Notes: generated by a model not told the origin, from the letters alone. 64,000 nucleotides of DNA from Paludibacter sp. (GCA_027450045.1 DAIDKM010000004.1:29541-93540), one strand, 5' to 3'. Counted from the first letter of the stretch, positions 50,208 to 58,667 are shown. Made by a program: numbers and translations.

Positions 50208-52148
50208 TTATAATTCTGCCAAAGCATCAATCATTGCGCCAATCTGAGCATTTGTAAATCCATCTAAATCAATGGCATCTGTCGGGCAAACTGGGGTACA
50301 CATACCACAACCTTTACAGTTTGCCTCATTTACTTTGGCTACCATTTTCCCTTCATTGTCAACTTGCACAATGGCATCGAACGGACATGCTTCGGCACAT
50401 TTGCCACACCACGTGCAAGCACCCGGATTCACTTTGGCCAAGGTTGGTTCCAATGACAATTCGCCTTTTGTCAACACAGAATTCACTTTCGCAGCAGCAG
50501 CCATTGAAGAATTTAGCGTTTCTAAAATGTTTTTAGGCGCTTGGCTTGTTCCGGCAATCATCACACCGTCAATCACGGTTTCCACCGGCTTGAGCTTCAT
50601 GTGAATTTCGTTGAAGAAATGGTCGCGTCCTTCAGGTATTTTCAGCAAATGGCCTAATTCAACGTTTTCACGCGGAACCATTCCGGTTACCAAAACCACT
50701 AAATCGGCATCTGTTTCGATAGTTTTTCCTGCAGTCAGAATATCCTTTACTTTGACGTACGTCTTATTGTGTTTTCGTTCCACTTGAGGAATGCTATCGA
50801 GTGTAAATTGCAAGAAGACATCTCCTTGTTGGGAGGCTTGTCCGTAAATCAATTCAGCTTTCCCATACGTGCGAATGCCACGGTTAAAGTGATAATTCAG
50901 AACGTCTTTGTATTTGTTTTTCACCGTAACTCCTGTGTGCGTGGCCGATGTACAGCAGTAACGCGAGCAATATTTGTTTTTCCCTTCATCATCATCCTGA
51001 CGACTACCAACGCAATAGATATAGGCAATCTTCTTTACTTTTTTGCCTTTGAAAACTAATTCGTTATCGTTCAATTCAATCAAACGTTTGAATTGGGGCA
51101 GGGTAATGACGTTGTCAATTTCGCCATAACCATATTCCCCTTTAGCAGGTTCATACGGATCAAAACCGGTATTAGCAACAAAACCTCCAATGTGCAATGA
51201 TAGAATTTCTTCGTTTGTAGAAGCCGGTTGAAAGGAGGAATTGATTTTTTGGCAAGCGCCGCATTGATTACAAAGGGCTTTGTCAATAGCCGGTTGTTGT
51301 GGGTATTGTCCTTTCTGCGGGATTAAAATGGCTGTCCGTTGAGTCAATCCAAAATTAAACTCATCCATTGTTGAAACAGGACATGCTTTTACTGCCTTTT
51401 GAATTTCATCTGTGGTTGCATTTCCGTCAAATCCGCGGGGACGAATTTTTACTTTGATGTCGAAATTCCCTACACTTCCTTTCTTTTCAATCAGCTCAGC
51501 CCCCGTAAACAATTTAATATTGCTACGTTTTTGAATCTCATTAAATAATCCGGCTGTTAAGACATCTCCACGGTCATTGGTAGGAGCAACAGAACCCCAT
51601 TGAGCGGTACGGCCACCCACGAAAAATGACTTTTCGATCAAATAAACTTCTGTCCCCATATCAGCCAATCCCAGCGCTGTACGCATGCCGCCAACACCAG
51701 CCCCAATAACAGCAACTGCATTGGTAGTGGCTATTTTCATCGAAGTCAATGCTTCCGATTCTTTAGCTCGGGCAATACCGGCTTTTACCAATTGAATGGC
51801 TTTTTCGGTTGCTCCGGCAGGATTGTCAGAGTGTGCCCATGAGTCTTGTTCTCGGATGTTTACCTGAACATAGTTGTAAGGATTCAGCCCACCACGTTGA
51901 GCAACGCCGCGAAATGTATTCAAGTGAAGTTTGGGCGAGCATGAAGCCACGACCATAGCATCCAACCCTTGTGTCTTAATGTCTTCTTCCATCATCTTTT
52001 GGGAAGAATCGGCACAAGCAAAAAGCGTATTCTTTACCAAAAAAACGTCAGCTTCGTCTCTGACAGCATCTTTGACCTTTTCTATATCGACGTAATCGGA
52101 TATGTTGCCTCCGCAGTGGCATACATAAACACCTATCTTTTTCTTCAT
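50208..52148 (-). CDS. HdrA/QmoB-like FAD and iron-sulfur flavoprotein
   Basis: 646 aa; GVYVCHCGGNISDYVD N-terminus, VIGAGVGGMRTALGLADMG Rossmann motif, CSRYCCTSA, two C-terminal CX2CX2CX3CP clusters. Confidence 0.9.
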   Translation of the reverse strand: MKKKIGVYVCHCGGNISDYVDIEKVKDAVRDEADVFLVKNTLFACADSSQKMMEEDIKTQGLDAMVVASCSPKLHLNTFRGVAQRGGLNPYNYVQVNIREQDSWAHSDNPAGATEKAIQLVKAGIARAKESEALTSMKIATTNAVAVIGAGVGGMRTALGLADMGTEVYLIEKSFFVGGRTAQWGSVAPTNDRGDVLTAGLFNEIQKRSNIKLFTGAELIEKKGSVGNFDIKVKIRPRGFDGNATTDEIQKAVKACPVSTMDEFNFGLTQRTAILIPQKGQYPQQPAIDKALCNQCGACQKINSSFQPASTNEEILSLHIGGFVANTGFDPYEPAKGEYGYGEIDNVITLPQFKRLIELNDNELVFKGKKVKKIAYIYCVGSRQDDDEGKNKYCSRYCCTSATHTGVTVKNKYKDVLNYHFNRGIRTYGKAELIYGQASQQGDVFLQFTLDSIPQVERKHNKTYVKVKDILTAGKTIETDADLVVLVTGMVPRENVELGHLLKIPEGRDHFFNEIHMKLKPVETVIDGVMIAGTSQAPKNILETLNSSMAAAAKVNSVLTKGELSLEPTLAKVNPGACTWCGKCAEACPFDAIVQVDNEGKMVAKVNEANCKGCGMCTPVCPTDAIDLDGFTNAQIGAMIDALAEL

Positions 52149-53467
52149 GACAATCGTTTTAAGTAGCTTGACGTTTCGGTAGCAGCAGCACCTGCCGACA
52201 TGATTGTGTCAGGTATATCCATTGGCCCTGTTGCTGTTCCTGCCACAAATACACCTTCAAGAGAAGTCTGAGCAGGACTTTGAAGCATGTTCGGTTGTTG
52301 AACGTAATTAATGGGGTCTAATTCTAACTTTTCGCCTTTAAATACTTTCGTAATAGCCGGATTAGCCAATAAACCCACTGAGAGAACCACCATGTCATGT
52401 TCTTTTTCAGTCACTTTGCCGGTAAGGATATCTTCAAAACGCAAAATCAGGTTTCCGTTCTCTTTTTCCGTGATCTTCCCGATTTTCCCTTTCACATAAT
52501 TTGCTCCCATGTCTTTGGCTTGGAGATAAAACTCGTTATATCCTTTTCCAAAGGCGCGTATATTGATGTAGTAAAGCGAAATGTCAGCCATTGGTAAAGC
52601 CCCCATCAACAACTGGGCTTGCTTGGTGGAATACATGCAGCAAACTTGTGAACAGATCGGGTTGCCAACGGTGTGGTCGCGCGATCCTGTACAAAATACA
52701 TAAGCAATCTTGTCAGGGATTTTCCCGTCTGATGGACGTAACACGTTGTTGAAAGGACGCGTTGGTGCTAATTCGCGTTCCATTTGCATGGAAGTAATGA
52801 CGTTTTTATAGCGTCCATAGCCATACCGTTCAATGGAGATCGGATCGAACAGTTTGAAACCGGTAGCTACAATCACCGACTTAGCAGTGATTTGAAGCTG
52901 TTGTTCTTTTTGGGTGAAATCAATACAATTTGACGGGCATGCCTTTTCGCAAGCGCCGCAAAGCATACAGTTTTCAATATCAATCAAAGCAATACGAGGA
53001 TTTGCAATGTTGAACGGGATGTAAACCGCTTTCCGCGCTGTCAGATTAAATTGAAACTGATCTTTGGTGATTACAGGACACACATTTTCGCATTCCTGAC
53101 ATCCGGTGCAATCTTTTTCAACTACGTAGCGGGGTTTCTTGTTTAGTTGAACCGAGAAATGACGATCTGAGTTACGTTGAATCGTTTCAACTTCAGTCAA
53201 CGTGTGGATTGTAATATTCGGATGTCTCGCTGTTTCCGATACTTTTGGGGTGGTGATACAAGCGGCGCAATCGAGCGTTGGAAATACTTTGCTGAGGAGA
53301 ATCATTTTCCCGCCGATAGAAGGTTCCTTTTCTACTAACAGAACCTTGTATCCCATATCGCCCAGCTTGAGTGCCGATTCTGCTCCTGCAATACCGGCTC
53401 CAATAACCATGACGTCAAATTGCGTTTCGTCTAAGCAGGTTGCGGCAGCATTCTGGTTATCTGTCAT
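52145..53467 (-). CDS. HdrA/QmoA-like FAD and iron-sulfur flavoprotein
   Basis: 440 aa; VIGAGIAGAESALKLGDMGYKVLLVEKEPSIGGKM, LDCAACITTPKV, CTGCQECENVCP, CMLCGACEKACP, CSQVCCMYSTKQAQ. Confidence 0.9.
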   Translation of the reverse strand: MTDNQNAAATCLDETQFDVMVIGAGIAGAESALKLGDMGYKVLLVEKEPSIGGKMILLSKVFPTLDCAACITTPKVSETARHPNITIHTLTEVETIQRNSDRHFSVQLNKKPRYVVEKDCTGCQECENVCPVITKDQFQFNLTARKAVYIPFNIANPRIALIDIENCMLCGACEKACPSNCIDFTQKEQQLQITAKSVIVATGFKLFDPISIERYGYGRYKNVITSMQMERELAPTRPFNNVLRPSDGKIPDKIAYVFCTGSRDHTVGNPICSQVCCMYSTKQAQLLMGALPMADISLYYINIRAFGKGYNEFYLQAKDMGANYVKGKIGKITEKENGNLILRFEDILTGKVTEKEHDMVVLSVGLLANPAITKVFKGEKLELDPINYVQQPNMLQSPAQTSLEGVFVAGTATGPMDIPDTIMSAGAAATETSSYLKRLS

Positions 53468-53469
53468 AA

Positions 53470-53862
53470 TTAATTATCTTTTTTGGCAAGTTCCTTCGTG
53501 AAGTTATTAATATGCGCAACGAAAGCATCGGCGCACACCGAACAGAGGGCAGCCATTTTTAGTTGCGATGGCTTTAGCCCTTTTTGTCTCATCAAATCAT
53601 GCGTAACAGAAATGATGGCTGAGGTTTTTTCAACGCATGATTCCCCGTATGGACAATCCGTGCCGTCGGCAGCAATAAAAACGCCGTCGAATCCTTTCTC
53701 ATAAGCTTGCATGATCCATCTTGGTTTGATGCCGCTTGAACAAGGAACGCTAATGGTATAGACTGTATTGGGGTAATGTTTTTTTAATAATCCCGCGAGG
53801 TCTATCGCGGGATCAGAAATTTTTTCCGTCGAAAAAACCAAAATCTTTGGTTTAGTGCTCAT
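53470..53862 (-). CDS. MvhD/FrhD-type hydrogenase iron-sulfur subunit-like protein
   Basis: 130 aa; VPCSSGIKPRWIMQAYEKGFDGVFIAADGTDCPYGE. Confidence 0.82.
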   Translation of the reverse strand: MSTKPKILVFSTEKISDPAIDLAGLLKKHYPNTVYTISVPCSSGIKPRWIMQAYEKGFDGVFIAADGTDCPYGESCVEKTSAIISVTHDLMRQKGLKPSQLKMAALCSVCADAFVAHINNFTKELAKKDN

Positions 53863-53865
53863 ACG

Positions 53866-54114
53866 TTATTTTTTTAGAAATAGACGAAACATGCCATCTT
53901 CATCAATAGAACCAAGATATTCGTAATTTTGTTTCTTTGACCATTTTGGAATGTCACTCTTGGTGCCTTCGTCGGCTGAAAGGATTTCCATGATTTGACC
54001 CGGTTGAATGTCACCAATCGCTTTTTTAGCTGCCAAAAGCGGACCCGGACATGCTGTTCCGCGTGCATCTACTACTTTGTCACTTTTCAAGCCTTTTAAT
54101 TCTTCTACTGTCAT
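53866..54114 (-). CDS. tusA: TusA family sulfurtransferase/sulfur carrier
   Basis: 82 aa; VVDARGTACPGPLLAAKKAI (CPGP motif). Confidence 0.93.
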   Translation of the reverse strand: MTVEELKGLKSDKVVDARGTACPGPLLAAKKAIGDIQPGQIMEILSADEGTKSDIPKWSKKQNYEYLGSIDEDGMFRLFLKK

Positions 54115-54132
54115 AATAATATCTCCTTGATT

Positions 54133-54681
54133 TTAAATGAATAACTGTATTTTACTTTCTTGTGCATCCGAAAGATACGTTCCTACTCCAACATACGACA
54201 AATTAGGATAATCGATCATCTCTTCTTTTTTGAATCCCATCAAATCCATGCTCATTTGACAAATCGCAATTTCGACACCTAATTCTCCGGCAACTTCGAT
54301 TAATGATTCTAACGATGAAACATTTTTCTTCTTCATCACCGACTTGAGCATTTCGGTTCCCATCCCTCCCATATTGAGTTTTGAAAGTTTGGCTTGAGTG
54401 CTTCCTTTAGGTAACATCCAACCTAACATATTTGACATAAAATCTTTGCCTTTGCCTGATTTGTTTTTTGCTCGTAAAATTGGAGTGCCCCAAAATGTAA
54501 AAAACATTTTTACTTCTGAATCCATAGCACGCGCTCCGGTTGCAATGATGAAAGCAGCGAGTACTTTATCTAAATCGCCGGAAAATACGATAATAGAAAG
54601 TTGGTCTTTTGGCTGATTCTCTTGCAGTTCTTTTAGTTGAGCTTCAAGTTGTTTAACTTGCAATTCTAATTCATTTGCCAT
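54133..54681 (-). CDS. DsrE2-type (DsrE/DsrF/DrsH-like) sulfur-relay protein
   Basis: 182 aa; N-terminal coiled-coil, IIVFSGDLDKVLAAFIIATGARAM, VKMFFTFWGTPIL, conserved Cys in IAICQMSMDLMG. Confidence 0.88.
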   Translation of the reverse strand: MANELELQVKQLEAQLKELQENQPKDQLSIIVFSGDLDKVLAAFIIATGARAMDSEVKMFFTFWGTPILRAKNKSGKGKDFMSNMLGWMLPKGSTQAKLSKLNMGGMGTEMLKSVMKKKNVSSLESLIEVAGELGVEIAICQMSMDLMGFKKEEMIDYPNLSYVGVGTYLSDAQESKIQLFI

Positions 54682-54783
54682 AATTATATGTGTTTATGTG
54701 TTGATATGTAGATTATTAATCAGGCTAATCGTACTCATATTCAGCATGATTGCCGTATAAATTATCCTAATCGTTTATGGCAA

Positions 54784-54791
54784 CAAAAGTA
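54784..54791 (-). promoter_or_regulatory. Candidate -7 element (complement TACTTTTG) for the dsrE2-tusA-hdr/qmo operon
   Basis: TAnnTTTG on the - strand, about 100 nt upstream of the dsrE2 start. Confidence 0.35.
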
Positions 54792-54844
54792 TTCTCATTT
54801 AATCGTTTGGGGAAAGAATAAATGTGAGATTTAATAACGATATT

Positions 54845-54860
54845 TGTGATATGTATCACA
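54845..54860. promoter_or_regulatory. Crp/Fnr-family operator-like palindrome
   Basis: TGTGATATGTATCACA = TGTGA-N6-TCACA with perfect 7-nt arms, between dsrE2 and a divergent Crp/Fnr regulator gene. Confidence 0.65.
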
Positions 54861-54905
54861 TAGTCACGGTGAGCATGTTTAGTCACACGTAAAACAGAAT
54901 CTGCA

Positions 54906-55586
54906 ATGCAAAAAACGCTTTGCCAAAATTGTATCTTACAGTCGGATGCTGCTATTAAATTGATAAAAAATCAATTGAATGAATTAACTGATCATTGCTC
55001 CCGGGTTGAGTTTAAACCCGGAGAGATCATTTTCAAAGAGAATGCGATTTCCACAAACGTGGTTTATATACAACGGGGATTAGTGAAAATTCATACGGAT
55101 AATTTTTCAAAAGATCGCATCCTGCGTTTGACAAAAGCTCCTTCTTACTTATGTTTGCCGGGTGTGTTAGGCGATTCCATCAATCGGTTTTCGGCTACGA
55201 CTATTGAACCAACACTGGCTTGTTTCATCGACATTCATGTTTTTAAGAAATTCATTTTAGAAAATGGCGATTTTGCTTATCAAATTATCTTAGCGTTAAG
55301 CCAAAACGAAATCAAGAGTTTTCAGGTTTCTCTTAATTTAGCTCAAAAGCAAGCTAACGGAAGAGTGGCCGATGCTTTACTCTATTTTGCACGTGAAATT
55401 TACAACTCGCAGGTATTTATGCTCCCCTTTTCACGGCAAGAATTGGGCGATTGGATGGGAATTTCGCGCGAAAGTGTCAGTCGAATTTTAGGTGAATTTC
55501 ATTCGGCGCATATCATTTACCAGAATGGGAAAGAAATCACCATTTTAAACGAAGAACTGCTGGAGCAAATCAGTCAAAAAGGATAG
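54906..55586 (+). CDS. Crp/Fnr family transcriptional regulator
   Basis: 226 aa; cyclic-nucleotide-binding-like N-domain, C-terminal HTH (FSRQELGDWMGISRESVSRILGEF); N-terminal LCQNC. Confidence 0.93.
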   Translation: MQKTLCQNCILQSDAAIKLIKNQLNELTDHCSRVEFKPGEIIFKENAISTNVVYIQRGLVKIHTDNFSKDRILRLTKAPSYLCLPGVLGDSINRFSATTIEPTLACFIDIHVFKKFILENGDFAYQIILALSQNEIKSFQVSLNLAQKQANGRVADALLYFAREIYNSQVFMLPFSRQELGDWMGISRESVSRILGEFHSAHIIYQNGKEITILNEELLEQISQKG

Positions 55587-55595
55587 CAATAAAAA

Positions 55596-55623
55596 GGGGG
55601 AAGGTCACACATTTCCTTCCCCC
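55596..55623. terminator. Terminator hairpin
   Basis: GGGGGAAGG...CCTTCCCCC between convergent genes. Confidence 0.75.
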
Positions 55624-55664
55624 TGGCTCATATCTATAAACACAACTTCCTCAGTAAAATCCTG

Positions 55665-56168
55665 TCACTTCCTTACTTTGTATTTCAAACTGCCATTGGG
55701 ACAAGCTGCAACACATTGAAGGCATTTCGAACAGGTGTAACTATTCCCCGGATTTATCTTGTCTGTCTTGTAAAGACTATATTTGGTCGGTTCCATCGCC
55801 ACGATGTAGCATTTCTTGTCACACAATCCACAGTTTTTACAACTATCCGTTTTTAGTTTGATGTGAAAGATCGACATTCGGTTAAGCCATCCTGAAATCC
55901 AGGCAATGGGACACCCGATCTTATGGTATTGATACATTTGTCGCACCTTGGTATCAGGACTTAAACTCATGAGCAGCTCCATGATTAATCCCATCGGACA
56001 AACCCAACGGCAGAACACTTTTCCAAAAATGATTCCTAACAAAACTCCTCCACCCAATACATACCACAATGAAACGTGATAAGTTGATACAACAAAATAG
56101 AGAGCGGCACCCAATACAATAAGGATGTAAAATCGTTTGTTAATCAGGGTTTTCGTGACTTTATTCAT
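55665..56168 (-). CDS. NapH/RdxA-like membrane 4Fe-4S ferredoxin
   Basis: 167 aa; FCRWVCPMG, CKNCGLCDKKC, CSKCLQCVAACP. Confidence 0.82.
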   Translation of the reverse strand: MNKVTKTLINKRFYILIVLGAALYFVVSTYHVSLWYVLGGGVLLGIIFGKVFCRWVCPMGLIMELLMSLSPDTKVRQMYQYHKIGCPIAWISGWLNRMSIFHIKLKTDSCKNCGLCDKKCYIVAMEPTKYSLYKTDKINPGNSYTCSKCLQCVAACPNGSLKYKVRK

Positions 56169-56183
56169 GAAATATGATGCGTG

Positions 56184-56603
56184 TTACTGCACTTTTGCAA
56201 TTTCCTTCAATACGTAATCTTTCTGTTTTACACCCACGATACGGTTCATTTCTTTTCCGTCTTTGAACAAAATCATGGTCGGAATGCTACGCACTTTGTA
56301 TTTTGTCGCTGTGCTCTGGTTTTGTTCCACATTGAGCTTGGCAATGGTTACGTTTCCGGTGGCATGTTCTGCCACATCGTTCAGGATGGGAGCCATCATT
56401 TTGCAAGGCATGCACCACGAAGCCCAAAAATCAACCAACACGACGCCATTTTTTATTTGTTGCGCAAATGTTTTATCGGACAGGATTTTAATTTTAGCGC
56501 TATTAGGAACATCCGGCGCTTTTTTCATTTTCTGCGTCGTGTAAAATCCGTATCCAAACACCACAACGAGAATAACCCCTAAAACGATGAAAAATATAGT
56601 CAT
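56184..56603 (-). CDS. Thioredoxin (membrane-anchored)
   Basis: 139 aa; N-terminal TM, VDFWASWCMPCKMMAPIL. Confidence 0.92.
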   Translation of the reverse strand: MTIFFIVLGVILVVVFGYGFYTTQKMKKAPDVPNSAKIKILSDKTFAQQIKNGVVLVDFWASWCMPCKMMAPILNDVAEHATGNVTIAKLNVEQNQSTATKYKVRSIPTMILFKDGKEMNRIVGVKQKDYVLKEIAKVQ

Positions 56604-56624
56604 GACAATCAGTTTATGAATAAA

Positions 56625-57569
56625 TTATTTGTTTGTCTGTTTCGTGCGATGCAGGTAATTGGAAGCCGCCAAAGCAGCAATCGTACCTTCGCCCACAGCC
56701 GTAGTTACTTGTCTGTATCGTTTTGCAATACAATCGCCGGCAGCAAATACACCCGGCAGATTTGTTTCCAAATCGCTGTTCACGACAATTTCGCCCCATT
56801 CGTTCAGGTTGACGATTCCTTTCAAACTTTCTGTGTTTGCAACATATCCGATGAAAATGAAAACACCATCTGTTTTGAAAGGCGTGATCGCATTGGTTTT
56901 CAAATTGAGAACATCGACACGTTCCAGATTCTCTTCTCCATAAAATGCCGCGATGGTCGATTCCATGATAAAGTGGATCTTCGGATGGCTTTTTGCTTCT
57001 TCTATAGCATGTTCAAATGCTTGAAAGTGGTCAAACTGATGAACGACGGTGACTTTAGTCGCGTATTTGGTGAGCGATACAGCTTCTTCAAGAGCCGAGT
57101 TTCCTCCTCCGACAACGACAATCTCTTTATCGGTAAAAAAATCACCATCGCACGTAGCGCAATATGAAATGCCGCGCCCTTTGTATTTCCCTTCGCCGGG
57201 AACTCCTAATGTGCGGGGTCTTCCGCCGGGAGTCAATATGACGGCTGCACTGCTGAAGGTTTGTCCATCGGTGAGGGTGATTGTTTTAATGTCGCCTTCA
57301 AGATCCATTGAAGCAATGTTGATATTGGAAGCGAGGTCGCATCCAAAGCTTTTAGCCTGTTTCTTCATGATGTTTGCCAACTGAAACCCATTGATGCTTT
57401 CCACACCCGGATAGTTTGCAATTTCATGCGTGAGAATCATTTGGCCACCAATGGTGCCTTCGTTTAGAATAAGCGTTTTTACGCGTGCTCTCGACAAATA
57501 GATACCTGCTGTCAGTCCGGCAGGACCGCCGCCGACAACAATGGCATCATACTGTTTTACTTCGTTCAT
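56625..57569 (-). CDS. trxB: Thioredoxin-disulfide reductase
   Basis: 314 aa; VVGGGPAGLTAGIYLSRA, SYCATCDGDFF, FAAGDCIAKRYRQVTTAVGEG. Confidence 0.95.
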   Translation of the reverse strand: MNEVKQYDAIVVGGGPAGLTAGIYLSRARVKTLILNEGTIGGQMILTHEIANYPGVESINGFQLANIMKKQAKSFGCDLASNINIASMDLEGDIKTITLTDGQTFSSAAVILTPGGRPRTLGVPGEGKYKGRGISYCATCDGDFFTDKEIVVVGGGNSALEEAVSLTKYATKVTVVHQFDHFQAFEHAIEEAKSHPKIHFIMESTIAAFYGEENLERVDVLNLKTNAITPFKTDGVFIFIGYVANTESLKGIVNLNEWGEIVVNSDLETNLPGVFAAGDCIAKRYRQVTTAVGEGTIAALAASNYLHRTKQTNK

Positions 57570-57575
57570 CGTTTC

Positions 57576-57929
57576 TTATTTTGCAGGTGCTCCGAATTCG
57601 GTATCTAAAATCGTTGTGACTTGTTGCTTGCTTTGAATGCTCGAGGTTGCTTTTACCACTTTTCCATTCTTATAATAAATGGTGAAAGGAATTCCCATAA
57701 AACCTCTTACTTCGGGTAAACGACGAATTACCACAGCTTCGGGATTGTCAAACTCCATGTCGAAAAATTTCACATGAGTATAGGTATCTTCAAGTTCTTC
57801 GGCAATGCCATAAACAGGAATACACATTGGCCCCATACGACCGCAGATAACCATGACGTTTTCGTTTTCACTAATGATCTTTTCAAGCTGAGCGCCTGAT
57901 TCAACGTGCTTTAAATTTGTGTACAACAT
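57576..57929 (-). CDS. Thioredoxin-fold protein with atypical CX6C site
   Basis: 117 aa; MVICGRMGPMCIPVYGIAEEL, MGIPFTIYYKNGKVVK (cis-Pro loop). Confidence 0.82.
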   Translation of the reverse strand: MLYTNLKHVESGAQLEKIISENENVMVICGRMGPMCIPVYGIAEELEDTYTHVKFFDMEFDNPEAVVIRRLPEVRGFMGIPFTIYYKNGKVVKATSSIQSKQQVTTILDTEFGAPAK

Positions 57930-57956
57930 AAAATTGGAATACTAAGTTGGTTTTGT

Positions 57957-58373
57957 TTATTCGGTTATTTGAATTTCGTAAGTCAAAGTCATCGCTTTGC
58001 GATAGGCTTCGGAAACACCGCAATATTTCTCTTGTGAAAGATCTACCGCTTTCTTCGCCTTTTCAGGATCAATGTCTTTTCCTTTCAGTTTGTAGATGAT
58101 GTGCATGGCCGTGTAATGTTTGGGATGTTCTTCCGTAATATCGGCAATGATTTCGATATCAAACGACTCGATCTCGATGCGCATCTTTTTCAAGATGGAG
58201 ACAACGTCCATTCCCGTACAGCCTGCCAACGAAGCAAGCATTAATTCTTTAGGACGCGGGCCGCTATCTTCGCCTCCTACAGCAGGTAACGCATCCATCA
58301 CTACGTGATGTCCGCTTACTAATGCATCAAATTGCATGTTACCTTTCCATGTGGTTGTGAGAGATTGTTTCAT
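57957..58373 (-). CDS. OsmC family peroxiredoxin-like protein
   Basis: 138 aa; GGEDSGPRPKELMLASLAGCTGMDVVSILKKM. Confidence 0.93.
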   Translation of the reverse strand: MKQSLTTTWKGNMQFDALVSGHHVVMDALPAVGGEDSGPRPKELMLASLAGCTGMDVVSILKKMRIEIESFDIEIIADITEEHPKHYTAMHIIYKLKGKDIDPEKAKKAVDLSQEKYCGVSEAYRKAMTLTYEIQITE

Positions 58374-58513
58374 TTCGTGTACTTTTATAGATTTGAGCTA
58401 AATCTGTTTTTTTTGAATTGAATCTGTGTTTGATGTGTTCTGATTTCTGCTGCAAAGTTAGGCACCGAATGACCCGAAAACAAGAACTTGCGCTACGGAT
58501 GTTTTAACCGTAC

Positions 58514-58531
58514 CATTGAGATAGCTCAATG
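58514..58531. promoter_or_regulatory. Fnr-like operator palindrome
   Basis: CATTGAG-ATAG-CTCAATG (TTGAG-N4-CTCAA) in the divergent region between osmC and a Crp/Fnr gene. Confidence 0.55.
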
Positions 58532-58549
58532 ATTTTATTGATTTATACC

Positions 58550-58557
58550 TATCTTTG
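58550..58557 (+). promoter_or_regulatory. Bacteroidetes -7 promoter element (TATCTTTG)
   Basis: TAnnTTTG upstream of the Crp/Fnr gene at 58668. Confidence 0.5.
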
Positions 58558-58667
58558 TGTACCTTTTGAACCCATGAAATGGAACAGGCAGGGACAAGCA
58601 ATTACCAAAGATAATGAACGTGTTAGCGAGTCCGGTTTGATATTCAGGATAACAAAAATAACTATAG

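Noticed and set aside
48840-54681. Interpretation as a methanogen-type heterodisulfide reductase or classical sulfate-reduction locus
   Set aside because: No HdrB (CCG domains), no hydrogenase subunits, and no aprAB, sat or dsrAB in the window
56181-57384. Long + strand ORFs (56181-56582, 56616-57167, 57049-57384)
   Set aside because: Antisense to thioredoxin and trxB, which have unambiguous motifs
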